Origin: Rhizophagus clarus
Lineage: Eukaryota; Glomeromycota; Glomeromycetes; Glomerales; Glomeraceae
Length of the DNA: 64,000 nt
Direction: 5' to 3'
NCBI GenBank assembly: GCA_015698045.1
Contig: BLAL01000012.1
Location: 1,488,001 to 1,552,000, forward strand
The position numbers and the translations under genes were made by a program. The notes beneath the pieces are model-generated. The model did not search any database. It was not told the DNA's origin and saw nothing but the letters and a program-made list of their open reading frames with translations. Below are positions 44,721 to 55,164 of this stretch, in pieces; position 1 is the first letter of the stretch; every line of letters starts with the position of its first letter.

Positions 44721-45649
44721 ATGTCTCAACTTCCTGCTTATTGCTTAAACGAGATTTTTGAATATTTAGATAATGACCGATCTTCTTTATATTCATGTAT
44801 ATTTGTTAATCATCTTTGGTGTGAAGCTTCAGTGAGAATTTTTTGGAGAAATAGTTTTCATTGTAGCATTTCTTAGTCGCTTTTCTTCCGAACGAATCAA
44901 AAACATTTTATGAAAGAACGGTATTATTATTATTATTTTAACTCCAGCTACAAGATTTCCAATTCTTCATTTTGTAAAGTTCCATCAATTAGTCATATCA
45001 TTCAACGCGCAAGATTTAGGAAATTCTATTAATAAACCAACAAACTATTTCACCACGATTTCTCAACAATAATACAAAAACAGTAACACAGATAATATGT
45101 AAAATATTTATGAATCAGAACAGTTCTTTAAAGAAGTTAGAATATAAAAGTATGCCAATACCAATTTTTATCCTTTATCCTAAAGCAAAAGATTGTTTGA
45201 AAAACCCCTCTCAGAATTACGTTGTGATTCTTATATTTCATCCGAATCTTTTTATCTACTATCACAAGTATGTCGTTATTACACATAATGAATAGATATT
45301 TAATTTCGAATAGATAGAAGATTTGATTTCTGCTCAGAAAAATTTAAAACGCTTTACTTAGAAAGCATTGAAGTTTGTTATAAATATGAATTTTTGAGCG
45401 AAAAGGAGCTACTGGAAGTGATCACTAAGCATTCACGTGAAGAACTTTCAACAATCAGTTAAATTACTATCAGAAGAATTGGAATCTTTTTTTTTTATAA
45501 ATTGGGCGAAACGTGTACCACAAAGGTTACTTTCTTTGATAATCGATACGGCGTATTTAGATAATAATGAAGAAAATATGGAAATAATTAAAAAGCATAC
45601 TGAATTAGGTGTTATTAAGAATTTTAAAGTTGGAGATTATCATGGTTAA
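44721..45649 (+). pseudogene. F-box/LRR pseudogene, clade B, internal deletion
   Basis: Starts MSQLPAYCLNEIFEYLDNDR and keeps FVNHLWCEASVRIFWRNSF, then breaks frame. Matches resume with ICKIFMNQNSSLKKLEYKSM near 45095-45155, KAKDCLKNPSQNYVV, SVQKN-like AQKNLK near 45330, then jump to FLSEKELLEVITKHS near 45395, skipping about 170 residues of repeats. It ends with the family tail YTELGVIKNFKVGDYHG at 45649. The promoter and both ends are kept, the centre is lost. Confidence 0.8.
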
Positions 45650-47020
45650 TTGGTTATCATAATGAATTATATGGGACGAACTTGTAGCTATCCTATTTTT
45701 GTCAAATGGAGAATTCTATTATCCCACTTCAAAATTTTTGCTACTATTTGTATATTATATGAAATTTCCTCACCAAGAGTCTTTTATTTTCCTCTTCACT
45801 TAAAAAATGTGATTTACGTAAAGAGTTTTACTTCCATATTTCTAAATTTATACAAATGTTCTTTAGCAAATTGGTAATTTTTAGTTCTAAACTGTATCAT
45901 GCAAAATATTTAATTTATTAGATTTTGTTTCCATTATTTACTTTTCAAAAGTTATTTATTTAAACAAAAATATTTAATTATTACGTCGTTTTCACTTTGT
46001 CTCCTTCAGCCATTCCTATTTATCAATGAAATTATGAATTATTAAAAGTTTAAAGGTTAAAATAAAATATGAATTTGACAATATTTTAAGTATAATTACT
46101 TTGAATCCTATTTTTAGAAAGAATACATTCAAAAGATTATCCTGTAATAAAATCAACTTGCAAAAGTTTCTAAGGTTAGAAATTAGAAATTTGATCTTTT
46201 TATGGCTTAATACAAAGCGTTTATTTGGCAGTTTAGAAACTATGAAGCATGTGCAAGGAGGGACTTTGATATTAAAAGTAAGACTTTTGCATAGTCAAAA
46301 GAAGTCACTCCTAAGAATTAAAAGAAAGAAGAAAGCGAAAGCTTCTTCATCATGAGAGTCAAAGAAAGCGAGAGATGGAACTTCTCCATCTAAGTATAAT
46401 GTCAAGAAGAGGAAAAAGTTTCGCCAAAGATTACATCTGGGAAAAAGGAAAGGAAAAGAATTTTTCGAATAAGGTCGATAAGAAAATCTCTTTAGAAGAA
46501 ATCTCGCAATACAAATAACAACATGATACTAATGAATGTGTTGTTAATAATGTTTGGTCAACAGTGCCCGTTGTCAAATGAGTAGTTAAGAAAGTATGCA
46601 GCAGTTACAGAGGCGTATCAAATTAACCTGCCTGTACAACGTTTGTAATCAGATTAATTTTCTTTTTATTTTTTGATACTATATATATGAGAATCTAATT
46701 TTCTATCCTACTTTCATTGATTCTGGGTGGTGAACCGGTCCGTAATCATTTGTAACCATTTGGTCCCGTATCTTCTAGAGTCATTACATAGAATTCTACG
46801 TCGTATTCAGGGCGAAAATTAGTATAACCATATGAGGTTATGTGAGAATATCCAAATATCCGAAACTATAATAGTGAAAATGTGTAACAGTATAATGAAG
46901 TTCAGGACCGCATGACCACTATGTTTGTAACACAACCAACACAATTATAAAAAAAACGATTATTCGTTTCATTTAAAAAAAAATTATTTAAATTTTTCAT
47001 CGTTAATAATTAAAGAAGCA
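45650..47020. other. Intergenic with a basic-rich relic frame
   Basis: A plus-strand stretch 46101-46480 reads as a Lys/Arg/Ser-rich product interrupted by one stop (KKSLLRIKRKKKAKASSS, then ESKKARDGTSPSKYNVKKRK). It might be a decayed gene tail. The promoter module of the next gene is at 46905-46951. Confidence 0.4.
46905..46951 (+). promoter_or_regulatory. Clade B promoter module (gene 47021)
   Basis: GGACCGCATGACC, ATGTTTGTAACACAACCAACA and AATTATAAAA in order, 70-115 bp before the ATG. Confidence 0.75.
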
Positions 47021-48493
47021 ATGTCTCAACTTCCTATTGATTGCTTGAACGATATTTTTGAGTGTTTAGAAGATGATATATTTACTTTACATTCATGCAT
47101 GTTTGTTAATCGACTTTGGTGTAATGCTTCAGTGAGAATTTTTTGGAGTAATAGTTGTAATTATAGCATTTCAAGTATCAATACCTTAGTTGCTTGTCTT
47201 TCAAACGAATCAAAAGAGATTTTATATAATGAAGGAATTACTAATACAACCCCAACTAGTACAACATTTCCAATTTTCAATTATGCTTCATTTTGTAAAA
47301 TTCTATCTATTAGTCATATTTATAGTAAGGTTGAGGAATTTTTAAATAACCAAAAAATGATTTCATCATCAAATGCTTTTATTAATAATAATGCAATTAT
47401 AGTGGTACAGGAAATGTGTAAAATGTTCTTTAATCAGATCTCTTCTTTAAAGGGGTTATCCTTATTAGAATATGAAAGTAAGCCAATACCAACTTTTACC
47501 CTTTATCCTGGAGCGATGGATTGCTTAAAAAATCTTAAAGAATTACGTTGCAATTCATATCTTTCATCTGAAATATTTTATCAACTATCCAAAATATGTC
47601 ATAATATCTCATTATTATATATGGATTATTATTACCCGCATTTTATTTCGGATGGATTAGCAGATTTAATTTCTGTTCAAAAAAATTTAAAACATTTTAT
47701 TATGATACAAGATTATGGCGTTAAAAATATTTCTTCATTAATAACTAAACTTCCGAATACTTTAATCAAACTAAGTCTTTATGATTTCAATTATATGTCA
47801 TTATTATTTATTGCTAAATTCTCAAATTTACAAGAACTTGAACTATCATTTAATTATAATGGAGATTTTATCGATTTTGAAAAATTATCACATGTCAGAT
47901 TTCTGCAATTACAAATTTTAAAATTGCGGCCTGCACTTCCAAGTAATGAATTATTAATAAGATTCTTAGAAAATAATGGAAAAAATTTAAAAGCATTATA
48001 TATAGGTGAAGGTTCAGGTGATAATAATTCATTATATTTAGCTATTTTCAAATATTGTATCAATCTTAGAAAATTTTCTGCTAGATTTAAAATTAATGAA
48101 TTGGAAATGTTAAAAATAGTTCTTAAAAGTTGTATATATTTAAAAAGTATTGAAGTTTGTTGTGGAGGTGGATTGTTGAGCGAAAAGGAGGCGCTGGAGG
48201 TAATTGATAAGTATTCACATGAAAATATTTCTGAGATAATATTGTATCACCAATATTATGTACAATCAAAAAATTTGCTTCCAAAAGAGTTAGAGTCTTT
48301 TTTTATAAATTGGGCAAATAGTATAACGCGAAAGTCACTTTCTTTGGTAATTGTTACAAATGATTATCGCAAAGGGAGTTTAGATAAAAATGAGGAAAAT
48401 ATGAAAATAATCAATAAGTATATTGAATTAAGTGTTATTAAGAATTTTAAAGTTAAAGATTTTGGTTATGAAAATTACTTTGATTATTACTAA
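47021..48493 (+). CDS. F-box/LRR protein, clade B, 490 aa
   Basis: Intact single exon. F-box residues 1-45: MSQLPIDCLNDIFECLEDDI with FVNRLWCNASVRIFWSNS. Leucine-rich repeats follow (KLPNTLIKLSLYDFNYMSLL; FSNLQELELSFNYNGDF; LQLQILKLRPALPSNE). The C-terminal block is LLSEKEALEVIDKYSHENIS and the tail YIELSVIKNFKVKDFGYENY. The pseudogene at 49262 is its nearest neighbour in sequence over the first 150 residues, pointing to tandem duplication. Probable SCF adaptor. Confidence 0.92.
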   Translation: MSQLPIDCLNDIFECLEDDIFTLHSCMFVNRLWCNASVRIFWSNSCNYSISSINTLVACLSNESKEILYNEGITNTTPTSTTFPIFNYASFCKILSISHIYSKVEEFLNNQKMISSSNAFINNNAIIVVQEMCKMFFNQISSLKGLSLLEYESKPIPTFTLYPGAMDCLKNLKELRCNSYLSSEIFYQLSKICHNISLLYMDYYYPHFISDGLADLISVQKNLKHFIMIQDYGVKNISSLITKLPNTLIKLSLYDFNYMSLLFIAKFSNLQELELSFNYNGDFIDFEKLSHVRFLQLQILKLRPALPSNELLIRFLENNGKNLKALYIGEGSGDNNSLYLAIFKYCINLRKFSARFKINELEMLKIVLKSCIYLKSIEVCCGGGLLSEKEALEVIDKYSHENISEIILYHQYYVQSKNLLPKELESFFINWANSITRKSLSLVIVTNDYRKGSLDKNEENMKIINKYIELSVIKNFKVKDFGYENYFDYY

Positions 48494-48588
48494 TGTTAGT
48501 TACTGTATGTTATTTATCATCTTCCTGTTAATAAAGATTTCTTTTATGTTTAAAATGATGTTCGTGTAGTATTTTAGTGTAATTTTTG

Positions 48589-48660
48589 CTCCCAATTTTA
48601 AGCACCACTTTTTTAAGTGAAAAATCTTACTAAACTTTGGATGGTGCTTAAATTCGGGAG
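48589..48660. mobile_element. 72-bp foldback, mariner-like inverted ends
   Basis: Left end CTCCCAATTTTAAGCACC and the reverse complement of the right end, CTCCCGAATTTAAGCACC, agree at 16 of 18 positions around a ~36-bp core. Such CTCCC..AAGCACC ends resemble Tc1/mariner termini, so this may be a pair of ends left by internal deletion. It sits within 100 bp of the F-box stop codon. Confidence 0.55.
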
Positions 48661-49147
48661 TTTTTTTCGTACTCACAACCTTTATTTAAGGTAATTAGAC
48701 AATTCACTATTCTTGGCTATAGCTTATTTGCCAAAAGTATCTAAAGTTATTATATGTACAAAAAAATATTTTTTTTTTTCTTTATAGAACGAAATTTTTT
48801 AACCAATTATTCCACTCTGATCATTTAACTGCATCGATAATGTTCTGCACGAATGCTTTTGTAGTAAAAATTATGTTATAAACCATCGTAACAGAGGTTC
48901 CGAAGTTAATGAATGAATAAAAATATATATTATGTCCCCTAAAAATTGATATTGATTTTAATAATGCGCATTATTCAATTTTTAAGGTGTTTGGTATTTG
49001 TCTAATTTCTGTTAGTGAAATGTTTACAAATTAATTTTATTAAATGTATTTCTAAAAAAAAAAAAAATATTTTTAAGCTTAAAATCTCTTAAAATTGCGA
49101 ACTCTTAAGATGATGGAACATGTGTAGTAGAGGAACCCGATCATATT

Positions 49148-49200
49148 AGACCATATGACCTTTATTTGTAACACAATCGACAATCGATACAATTATAAAA
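49148..49200 (+). promoter_or_regulatory. Clade B promoter module (pseudogene 49262)
   Basis: AGACCATATGACC (49148-49160), TTTGTAACACAATCGACA (49165-49182) and AATTATAAAA (49191-49200). This is the cleanest copy of the module although the gene behind it is broken. Confidence 0.75.
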
Positions 49201-49261
49201 GAATGTTGTCGTCTCATTTAAATAATTTAAACCTTATTATTTTTTTTTTTTAAAAAAAAAA

Positions 49262-50734
49262 ATGACTCAACTTCCCTCTGATTGCTTGAACGATATTTTT
49301 GAATACTTAAAAGACGATAGATTTACTTTATACTCATGTATATTTGTTAATCGACTTTGGTGTGAAACTTCAATGAAAATTTTTTGGAGTAATAGTTGTA
49401 ATTATAGCATTTCAAATATTAATACATTAGTTGCTTGTCTTCCAAACGAATCCAAAGAAATTTTATATAATGAATGAATTACTATTACAACCCCAACTAG
49501 TGCAAATTTTCCAATTTTCAATTATGCTTCATTTTGTAAAATTCTATCAACCAGTTATATTTATTATAAGATCGAGGAGTATTTAAATAATCAAAAGATG
49601 ATTTCATCTCAACAAGTTCTTATTAATAATGCAAATATAGTGGCACGGGAAATATGTAAAATGTTAATGAATCAGATCTCTTCATTAAAGGGGTTGATTT
49701 TAACTGAATACAAAAGTGCGTTAGTACCGACTTTTCCTCTTTATCCTGACGCAAAAGATCGTTTGAAAAATCTCACAGAATTACATTGTTGTTCGAATTC
49801 CAAAATTTTCTATCAGCTATCACAAATATGTCATAATATCTCATTATTATATATAATAGATAATCATTTTGTTTCTGATGGATTAGCAGATTTAATTTCT
49901 GTTCAGAAAAATTTAAACATTTTATTTTATTACAATATTCTAATGATATGGATTATACTTATTTGATAACAAAACTTCCAAATACTTTAATCAAATTAAA
50001 CATTTGTGAATACATGTACAATAATATTCCATTATCACTTATCACTAAATTCTCAAATTTACAAGAACTTGAACTATCACTTAATCCTAATAAAGGTTTT
50101 ATCAATTTTGAAGAATTATCATATGTTAGTTTTACAAAATTACAAATCTTGAAATTTCGATATATACAACCAAATAGCAGATCATTAATAAGATTCATAA
50201 AAAATAATGGAAAAAATTTAAAAGAATTATGTCTAATACATAAAGGTGGTACTAGTGGTACATTAAATTTAGCTGTTTCTAAGTTCTGTACTAATCTTAG
50301 AAAACTTTCTATCGGATGTAAAAATGATGAATTTCAAACATTAAAACTTATTCTTAAAAGTTGTACATATTTAAAAAGTATTGAAATTTTTTGTGGAAGT
50401 AAATTTTTGAGCGAAAAGAAGGCACTGGAGTTGATTGTTAAGCATTCACATGAAAATACTATTTCTGAAGTAATATTGCACCATTTCTACCATGAACAAT
50501 CAGTAAAATTACTGCCAAAAGAATTAGAGTCCTATATCATAAGATGGGCTGATTATGTACCACAAAGGTCACTTCTTTAGTGATCATTGCAGATGATTAT
50601 TGTAATGATAGTTTATATAAAAATGAAGAAAATATGAAAATAATTGAAAAGTATATTGATTTAGGTGTTATTAAGAATTTTAAAATTAGAGGTCATAATG
50701 ATGATAAATACAGTATCTGGTATAATAGAATTTA
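49262..50734 (+). pseudogene. F-box/LRR pseudogene, clade B, full length, recent
   Basis: Colinear with the intact gene at 47021 from MTQLPSDCLNDIFEYLKDDR to the tail YIDLGVIKNFKIRGHNDD. Three lesions by comparison with paralogues: a nonsense change where others have Gly (NEG to NE-stop, 49475-49477), a one-base deletion near 49915 in the KNLKH region, and a one-base deletion near 50574 in the RSLSLV region. All else reads normally, including FLSEKKALELIVKHSHENT. Promoter module intact. Loss must be recent, or the breaks could be assembly errors. Confidence 0.85.
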
Positions 50735-52510
50735 GATTTAGTATCAAGTGTAATTATTGAAGAGATAAATAAATCGCATTATTACTTAGAAAGGTGATGC
50801 TAATTGTACTAAAGAACAGTTTAAAAGGAAATTATTATTAAATCACATTATTACTTAGAAAGGTGAGGTTAGTTGTACTAAAGAGCAGTTGAGAAAAGAT
50901 ATAGAACTTTAAATTTTACTTTTTTTTCTTTCCACATATTTATTAATTCGCTATATGATTTCTGATTAGGTAGGATTTAGCTACTTTATAATGATATTAA
51001 CATTATGATGCCGTAGTTTAAGTAATACTATTTATTGTTGTGATTCACAATTACTATTGAAACAAAAAAAATAATAAAATTGAGTTTCGACTTCATTTAA
51101 ATTATTTAAAGGTATACTGTACTGTAGTTAGTTCAGGTATCATGATCTATGAATCCATAATTGGATGATGAGAATTATCAAGTTTCGATAATTTTAGCTG
51201 TTGGATTTTTTACAAATGGTGCCGCAGTACTCTAAAACACATGAATAAGCGTGTATTATATTAGGCCATTTAATTGCAAAAGCTTTGACCGTTTAATAAT
51301 ATAAATTGATCGTCAATAATTGTTAATAACATTTTATAACATAATACAATAACGTCAACTTTAAGTCTCTGTTTAATTGCAATTTTTGGTACATACTAAA
51401 TAATCGGAAATAAAATTATGTTAATATAATACGATACGATCTAACATAAGTATATAACCGCTACCCTAAATCTATATCTACCTTCTCCAATTTCCATTTT
51501 CTTTTCTATACATTTTTTTTATGACAATAGATTCAACTCGTCTCGTTTTCTTCTCTTTTCTTTATCATTAATTTCTGCTTTCCCCTACCCGAAATATATA
51601 TATATAGGGTCAGATGACTTTGGATTTTTACTAAGTGCTGTACGCAACGCAAAATTGGCACACGTCATCAGAAAACTGGGGAAAATAAGTAAACTAAATT
51701 TTCTGACCTCTGATTTGAATAAAGATACAAATAGTGTTAAAATTTTCATTTACTACAAATATATATTATATTAAAATCTAAATTTTTTATGCTGTTACAG
51801 ATCCTGGCGAAAGTAATGGCAGTCAGATATTTTAATATAACTCATAAGTTTTATAATAAAGCTATGAATTTTTTTTTTATTTTCGGGAAGAGGAGACAAA
51901 AATACATATATTTTATTATTTAATTAATGTTCGATTTGACCTCCATCCACACCAATGCAAACTTTAAATTGATTTCACATGTTATTATCGCAAATAACTT
52001 CGCAATTAATAATTATGCTATTTTCAAGAATATTTCATTCCTTTCTGAATGAATTAAGAAATGACCTGGAATTTTTTTTCTTTTTTTAGCATTACCGTTT
52101 TCTTAATATATTACTTCAAAAAAAAATCCAAACATTTATTAGAACTTGATATCTGGACTTTGAAATGGGCAAGAAAACTCATCATTAAAAGATAATCTTT
52201 CATACTACTTCAAGCATTATGAAAGTTGTTATTTTGCAGATTTTATTCTAGACTCAAGAATGCACGTATTCCAGAGTTTTTCCTGACGAAAATTAAAAAA
52301 TGTGAAATGATCGTCACTTTAATCTTAGTGGTATTTTTTAAAGAAATAGCTTTTAGTGCAACATTTAGAATAATAAATATTTTGAATTTTGCCATTTTCC
52401 TTATTTTGTCACATGAAATGCCGGCCAAAATCACGTGATGTGGAAATTTTTTGTGGCGTTACTTGGTAAATTTAGACACTAAGTTTGGTAAGTCTATGTT
52501 ACAGTAAATC
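50735..52510. other. Intergenic 1.8 kb
   Basis: A ~72-bp tandem duplication lies just after the pseudogene (50768-50890). Further on: AT-rich sequence, an (AT) tract at 51595-51606, and a stretch near 52230-52440 ending ATGCCGGCCAAAATCACGTG that may be transposon-derived. No gene supported. Confidence 0.4.
50768..50890 (+). repeat. Tandem duplication, unit about 72 bp
   Basis: AAATCGCATTATTACTTAG..GGTGATGC with ACTAAAGAACAGTT at 50768-50821, repeated as AAATCACATTATTACTTAG..GGTGAGGT with ACTAAAGAGCAGTT at 50840-50890. Confidence 0.7.
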
Positions 52511-52558
52511 AGACCACATGACGGTTATATTTGTGATACAAACACAAAAAAATAAAAA
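52511..52558 (+). promoter_or_regulatory. Clade B promoter module (gene 52616)
   Basis: AGACCACATGACGG, then TATTTGTGATACAAACA, then AAATAAAAAG in place of ATTATAAAA. The second box is more degenerate than elsewhere. Confidence 0.65.
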
Positions 52559-52615
52559 GTGTTTGAGATTATTCGTAACCAATAAAACACTTTCTTGTCA
52601 ATATTTAAAGAAACA

Positions 52616-54073
52616 ATGTCACAAATTCCTACTGATTGTTTGAATGATATTTTTGAATACTTAGAAGATGACAAATCTACTTTATATTCATGCTTATTAG
52701 TTAATCGTCTTTGGTGTGAGATTTCAGTAAGAATTCTATGGAGAAATATTAATAATTATAATAATCGAGCTTACAGCACTCTAATCTCTTGTCTTTCAAA
52801 CGAGTCAAAAGAAATTTTATCTATGAATAATATCATTATTTTAATCCCAACTACAAAATTTCCAACTTTCAATTATCCTTCATTTTGTAAAGTTCTATCA
52901 ATCAGACACGTTCAATGCGAAATTAAGAACCTTTTAAAAAATCAACAACCTATTTCACCACAAATCTTCAATAATATAAATATAGTGGTGCAGGAAATAT
53001 GTAAAATGTTTATAAATCAGATCAGTTCTTTAAAGAGATTAGATTTACGTCAATATACAATTATGCAAATACCAATTTTTACCTCTTATCCTGAAGCAAA
53101 GGATTGCTTGAGAAACCTTTCAGAATTATTTTGTGATTTGGATACTTCATCCGAAATTCTTTATCAACTATCACGAATTTGTCATAATATCTCATTATTA
53201 CGTATAAATAGTTATAATCTAAATTTTACTTTAGATGGATTAGTAAATTTAATTTCTGTTCAGAAAAATTTAAAGCATTTTATTATGACACAAGATCACG
53301 GCGTTAAAAATATTTCTCCATTAATAACAAAACTTCCGAATACTTTAATCAAATTAAGCCTTTATGAGTACAATTATGTGTCATTATCATTTATTGCTAA
53401 GTTCTCAAATTTACAAGAACTTGAACTATCACTTGTTTGTGATGAAAATTTTATTGATTTTGAAAAATTATCATATGTTAGTTTTCCACAATTAAAAATT
53501 TTAAGATTTCAGCATTCACGTCCAAATAATGAATTACTTATAAGATTCTTGGAAAATAATGGAAAAAATTTAAATGAATTATATATCTCATTTGAAAATT
53601 CAGGTTATAATGATAATTCATTAAATTTAGTCATTTCTAAGTTTTGTACCAATCTTAGAAAATTTTCTGGTGGATTTAAAAATAATGAATTAGAATTAAT
53701 TCTTAAAAGTTGTAAATACTTAAAAAGTATTGAAATTTTTTGTGGAGATAAATTATTGAGCGAAAAGGAAGCACTGAGTGAAGTTGTTAAGTATTCACAT
53801 GAAAATATTTCTGAAATAATATTGCGTCTCCACTATTGTTGTACACAACCAGAAGAATTGCTACCAAAAGAATTAGAGTCTTTGATTGCAGGCTTAGCTA
53901 ATTACGTACCACAAAGGGCACTTTCTTTGGTGATTGTTACGAATGATCATTGCAAAGAGAGTTTTGATAAAAATGAAAAAAATATGAAAGTAGTTAAAAA
54001 GTATATTGAATTAGGTGTTATTAAGAGTTTTAAAATTAAAGGTTATGATGATTTATTTGGTATGCATTATTAA
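52616..54073 (+). CDS. F-box/LRR protein, clade B, 485 aa
   Basis: Intact single exon. The frame opens at 52595, but the family start MSQIPTDCLNDIFEYLEDDK is at 52616 and is preferred. F-box through LLVNRLWCEISVRILWRN. Repeats include KLPNTLIKLSLYEYNYVSLS and FPQLKILRFQHSRPNNE. C-terminal block LLSEKEALSEVVKYSHENIS, ending GVIKSFKIKGYDDLFGMHY. The middle (residues about 215-265) follows gene 47021, while the last 200 residues follow gene 14100-15557, so it looks like a mosaic. Confidence 0.92.
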   Translation: MSQIPTDCLNDIFEYLEDDKSTLYSCLLVNRLWCEISVRILWRNINNYNNRAYSTLISCLSNESKEILSMNNIIILIPTTKFPTFNYPSFCKVLSIRHVQCEIKNLLKNQQPISPQIFNNINIVVQEICKMFINQISSLKRLDLRQYTIMQIPIFTSYPEAKDCLRNLSELFCDLDTSSEILYQLSRICHNISLLRINSYNLNFTLDGLVNLISVQKNLKHFIMTQDHGVKNISPLITKLPNTLIKLSLYEYNYVSLSFIAKFSNLQELELSLVCDENFIDFEKLSYVSFPQLKILRFQHSRPNNELLIRFLENNGKNLNELYISFENSGYNDNSLNLVISKFCTNLRKFSGGFKNNELELILKSCKYLKSIEIFCGDKLLSEKEALSEVVKYSHENISEIILRLHYCCTQPEELLPKELESLIAGLANYVPQRALSLVIVTNDHCKESFDKNEKNMKVVKKYIELGVIKSFKIKGYDDLFGMHY

Positions 54074-54690
54074 TTTATAGTATGCATGTTCATGTGACAT
54101 TTATAAATTATAATATAATTATATACATCAATACTTGAAAAGGTGAATGTTTTTACTGTAGGTTAAAAGTACTAAAGGATTTGAATTAAGGTTTTTATAT
54201 TCGTATTTTAGAGCTTTAGATCTGTTAAAAGCCATTTTGAATGTATTTGGTAATAACAGCATTGTTAATATTTAGTAAAGGAAAATTTTTTCAAAGGTTT
54301 GTCTCAAATTTTTGCATCGTTTTTTACTGTATATGTAATTTTTATCATGTTACAAAAATAAACTGATATTTAAAATAATTGGGTGATAATTTTCAATTTA
54401 ACAAATTTAATAGTTTCCTTTCAATCGTTGATTTGAATTATAAAAATCAAATTTAATATTTAATATATTATCTTTCTAAACATTATTTAATATAAATTTT
54501 ACATAATGAAAAAACTCATCAATACCTAAAGCAATTGAAAGAATTAATACACAAACAAATATTCAAAAGAAAAAGTTTCAAGAATCATAAAGAAATCTAT
54601 ATAATTAAATATTTGTAACGTTTAGAATACCTGTATAAATAAATTTAAATTGTGTAACCTTATTTTTATTGGCCATATTATCACATAACG
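54074..54690. other. Intergenic, nothing recognised
   Basis: AT-rich 3' flank of the F-box gene, without repeats or frames of note. Confidence 0.4.
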
Positions 54691-54809
54691 TTACACAAAA
54701 CCCAAAAATGAAATTTGCTCCCTACAAAAATCGGAAGTTTATTATTCCGAAAAAGGAAATTTAATATTACACAAATTCCAAAATGGAAATATTTTCCCTT
54801 GCAAAAATC
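54691..54809 (+). repeat. Two ~42-bp direct repeats
   Basis: TTACACAAAACCCAAAAATG..CTACAAAAATC at 54691-54732 and TTACACAAATTCCAAAATGG..TTGCAAAAATC at 54767-54809. They precede an interstitial telomere-like tract and may belong to the same inserted element. Confidence 0.5.
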
Positions 54810-54933
54810 TGGTCAGGTTGGTTTAACAAATATTCCAAAAAAGGATATTACTATGCCGATCATTTAATTCCGGCCAGCATTACAGCCATTATTACAATTA
54901 AATATAAAAAAACAAAAATGAAAAGGAAAAGTG

Positions 54934-55104
54934 TTAGGGATTAGGGGTAGATTAGGGTTAGGGTTAGGGTTAGGGTCAGAGTTAGGGATTAGGATTAGGG
55001 TTAGAATTAGGGATTAGGGTTAGAATTAGGGATTAGAATTAGGGTTAGGGTTAGGAATTAGGGTTAGTATTAGGATTAGATTAAAATTAGAGTTAGGGTT
55101 AGGA
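54934..55104 (+). repeat. Interstitial telomere-like TTAGGG tract
   Basis: About 170 bp of TTAGGG units, some perfect in a row (GATTAGGGTTAGGGTTAGGG near 54950-54975) and many degenerate (AGAATTAGGGATTAGGG). TTAGGG is the usual telomere unit of filamentous fungi. F-box genes continue on both sides, so this is internal. Confidence 0.85.
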
Positions 55105-55134
55105 TTTGTATATTATTTTATTAATAAATACCAA

Positions 55135-55164
55135 CCCGATGCGAAGCAGCGGGCTTCAAGCTAG
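55135..55164 (+). mobile_element. Helitron-like 3' terminus
   Basis: A hairpin CCCGATGCGAAGCAGCGGG (55135-55153) is followed after 7 nt by CTAG and a T. A subterminal hairpin plus CTRR end before T is the hallmark of Helitron 3' ends, and ends with GCGAAGC loops are known to me from this fungal group. The 5' TC end was not located; the telomere-like tract may lie inside the element. Confidence 0.55.

Larger units (their letters stand above)
48494..49261. other. Intergenic with foldback element
   Basis: Carries a 72-bp foldback (48589-48660, listed) close behind the gene, T/A-runs, and the promoter module of the next copy (49148-49200). Confidence 0.45.

Noticed and set aside
47854-48063. Minus-strand frame within the F-box gene
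   Set aside because: It is an antisense shadow of the leucine-rich region.
52595-52615. Start at the upstream ATG of the 52616 gene
   Set aside because: All clade B relatives begin at MSQ-P, and the extra seven residues come from the leader that is conserved as untranslated sequence in other copies.
54934-55104. Chromosome end
   Set aside because: Unique genes of the same family continue on both sides and the repeat is degenerate, so it is interstitial.
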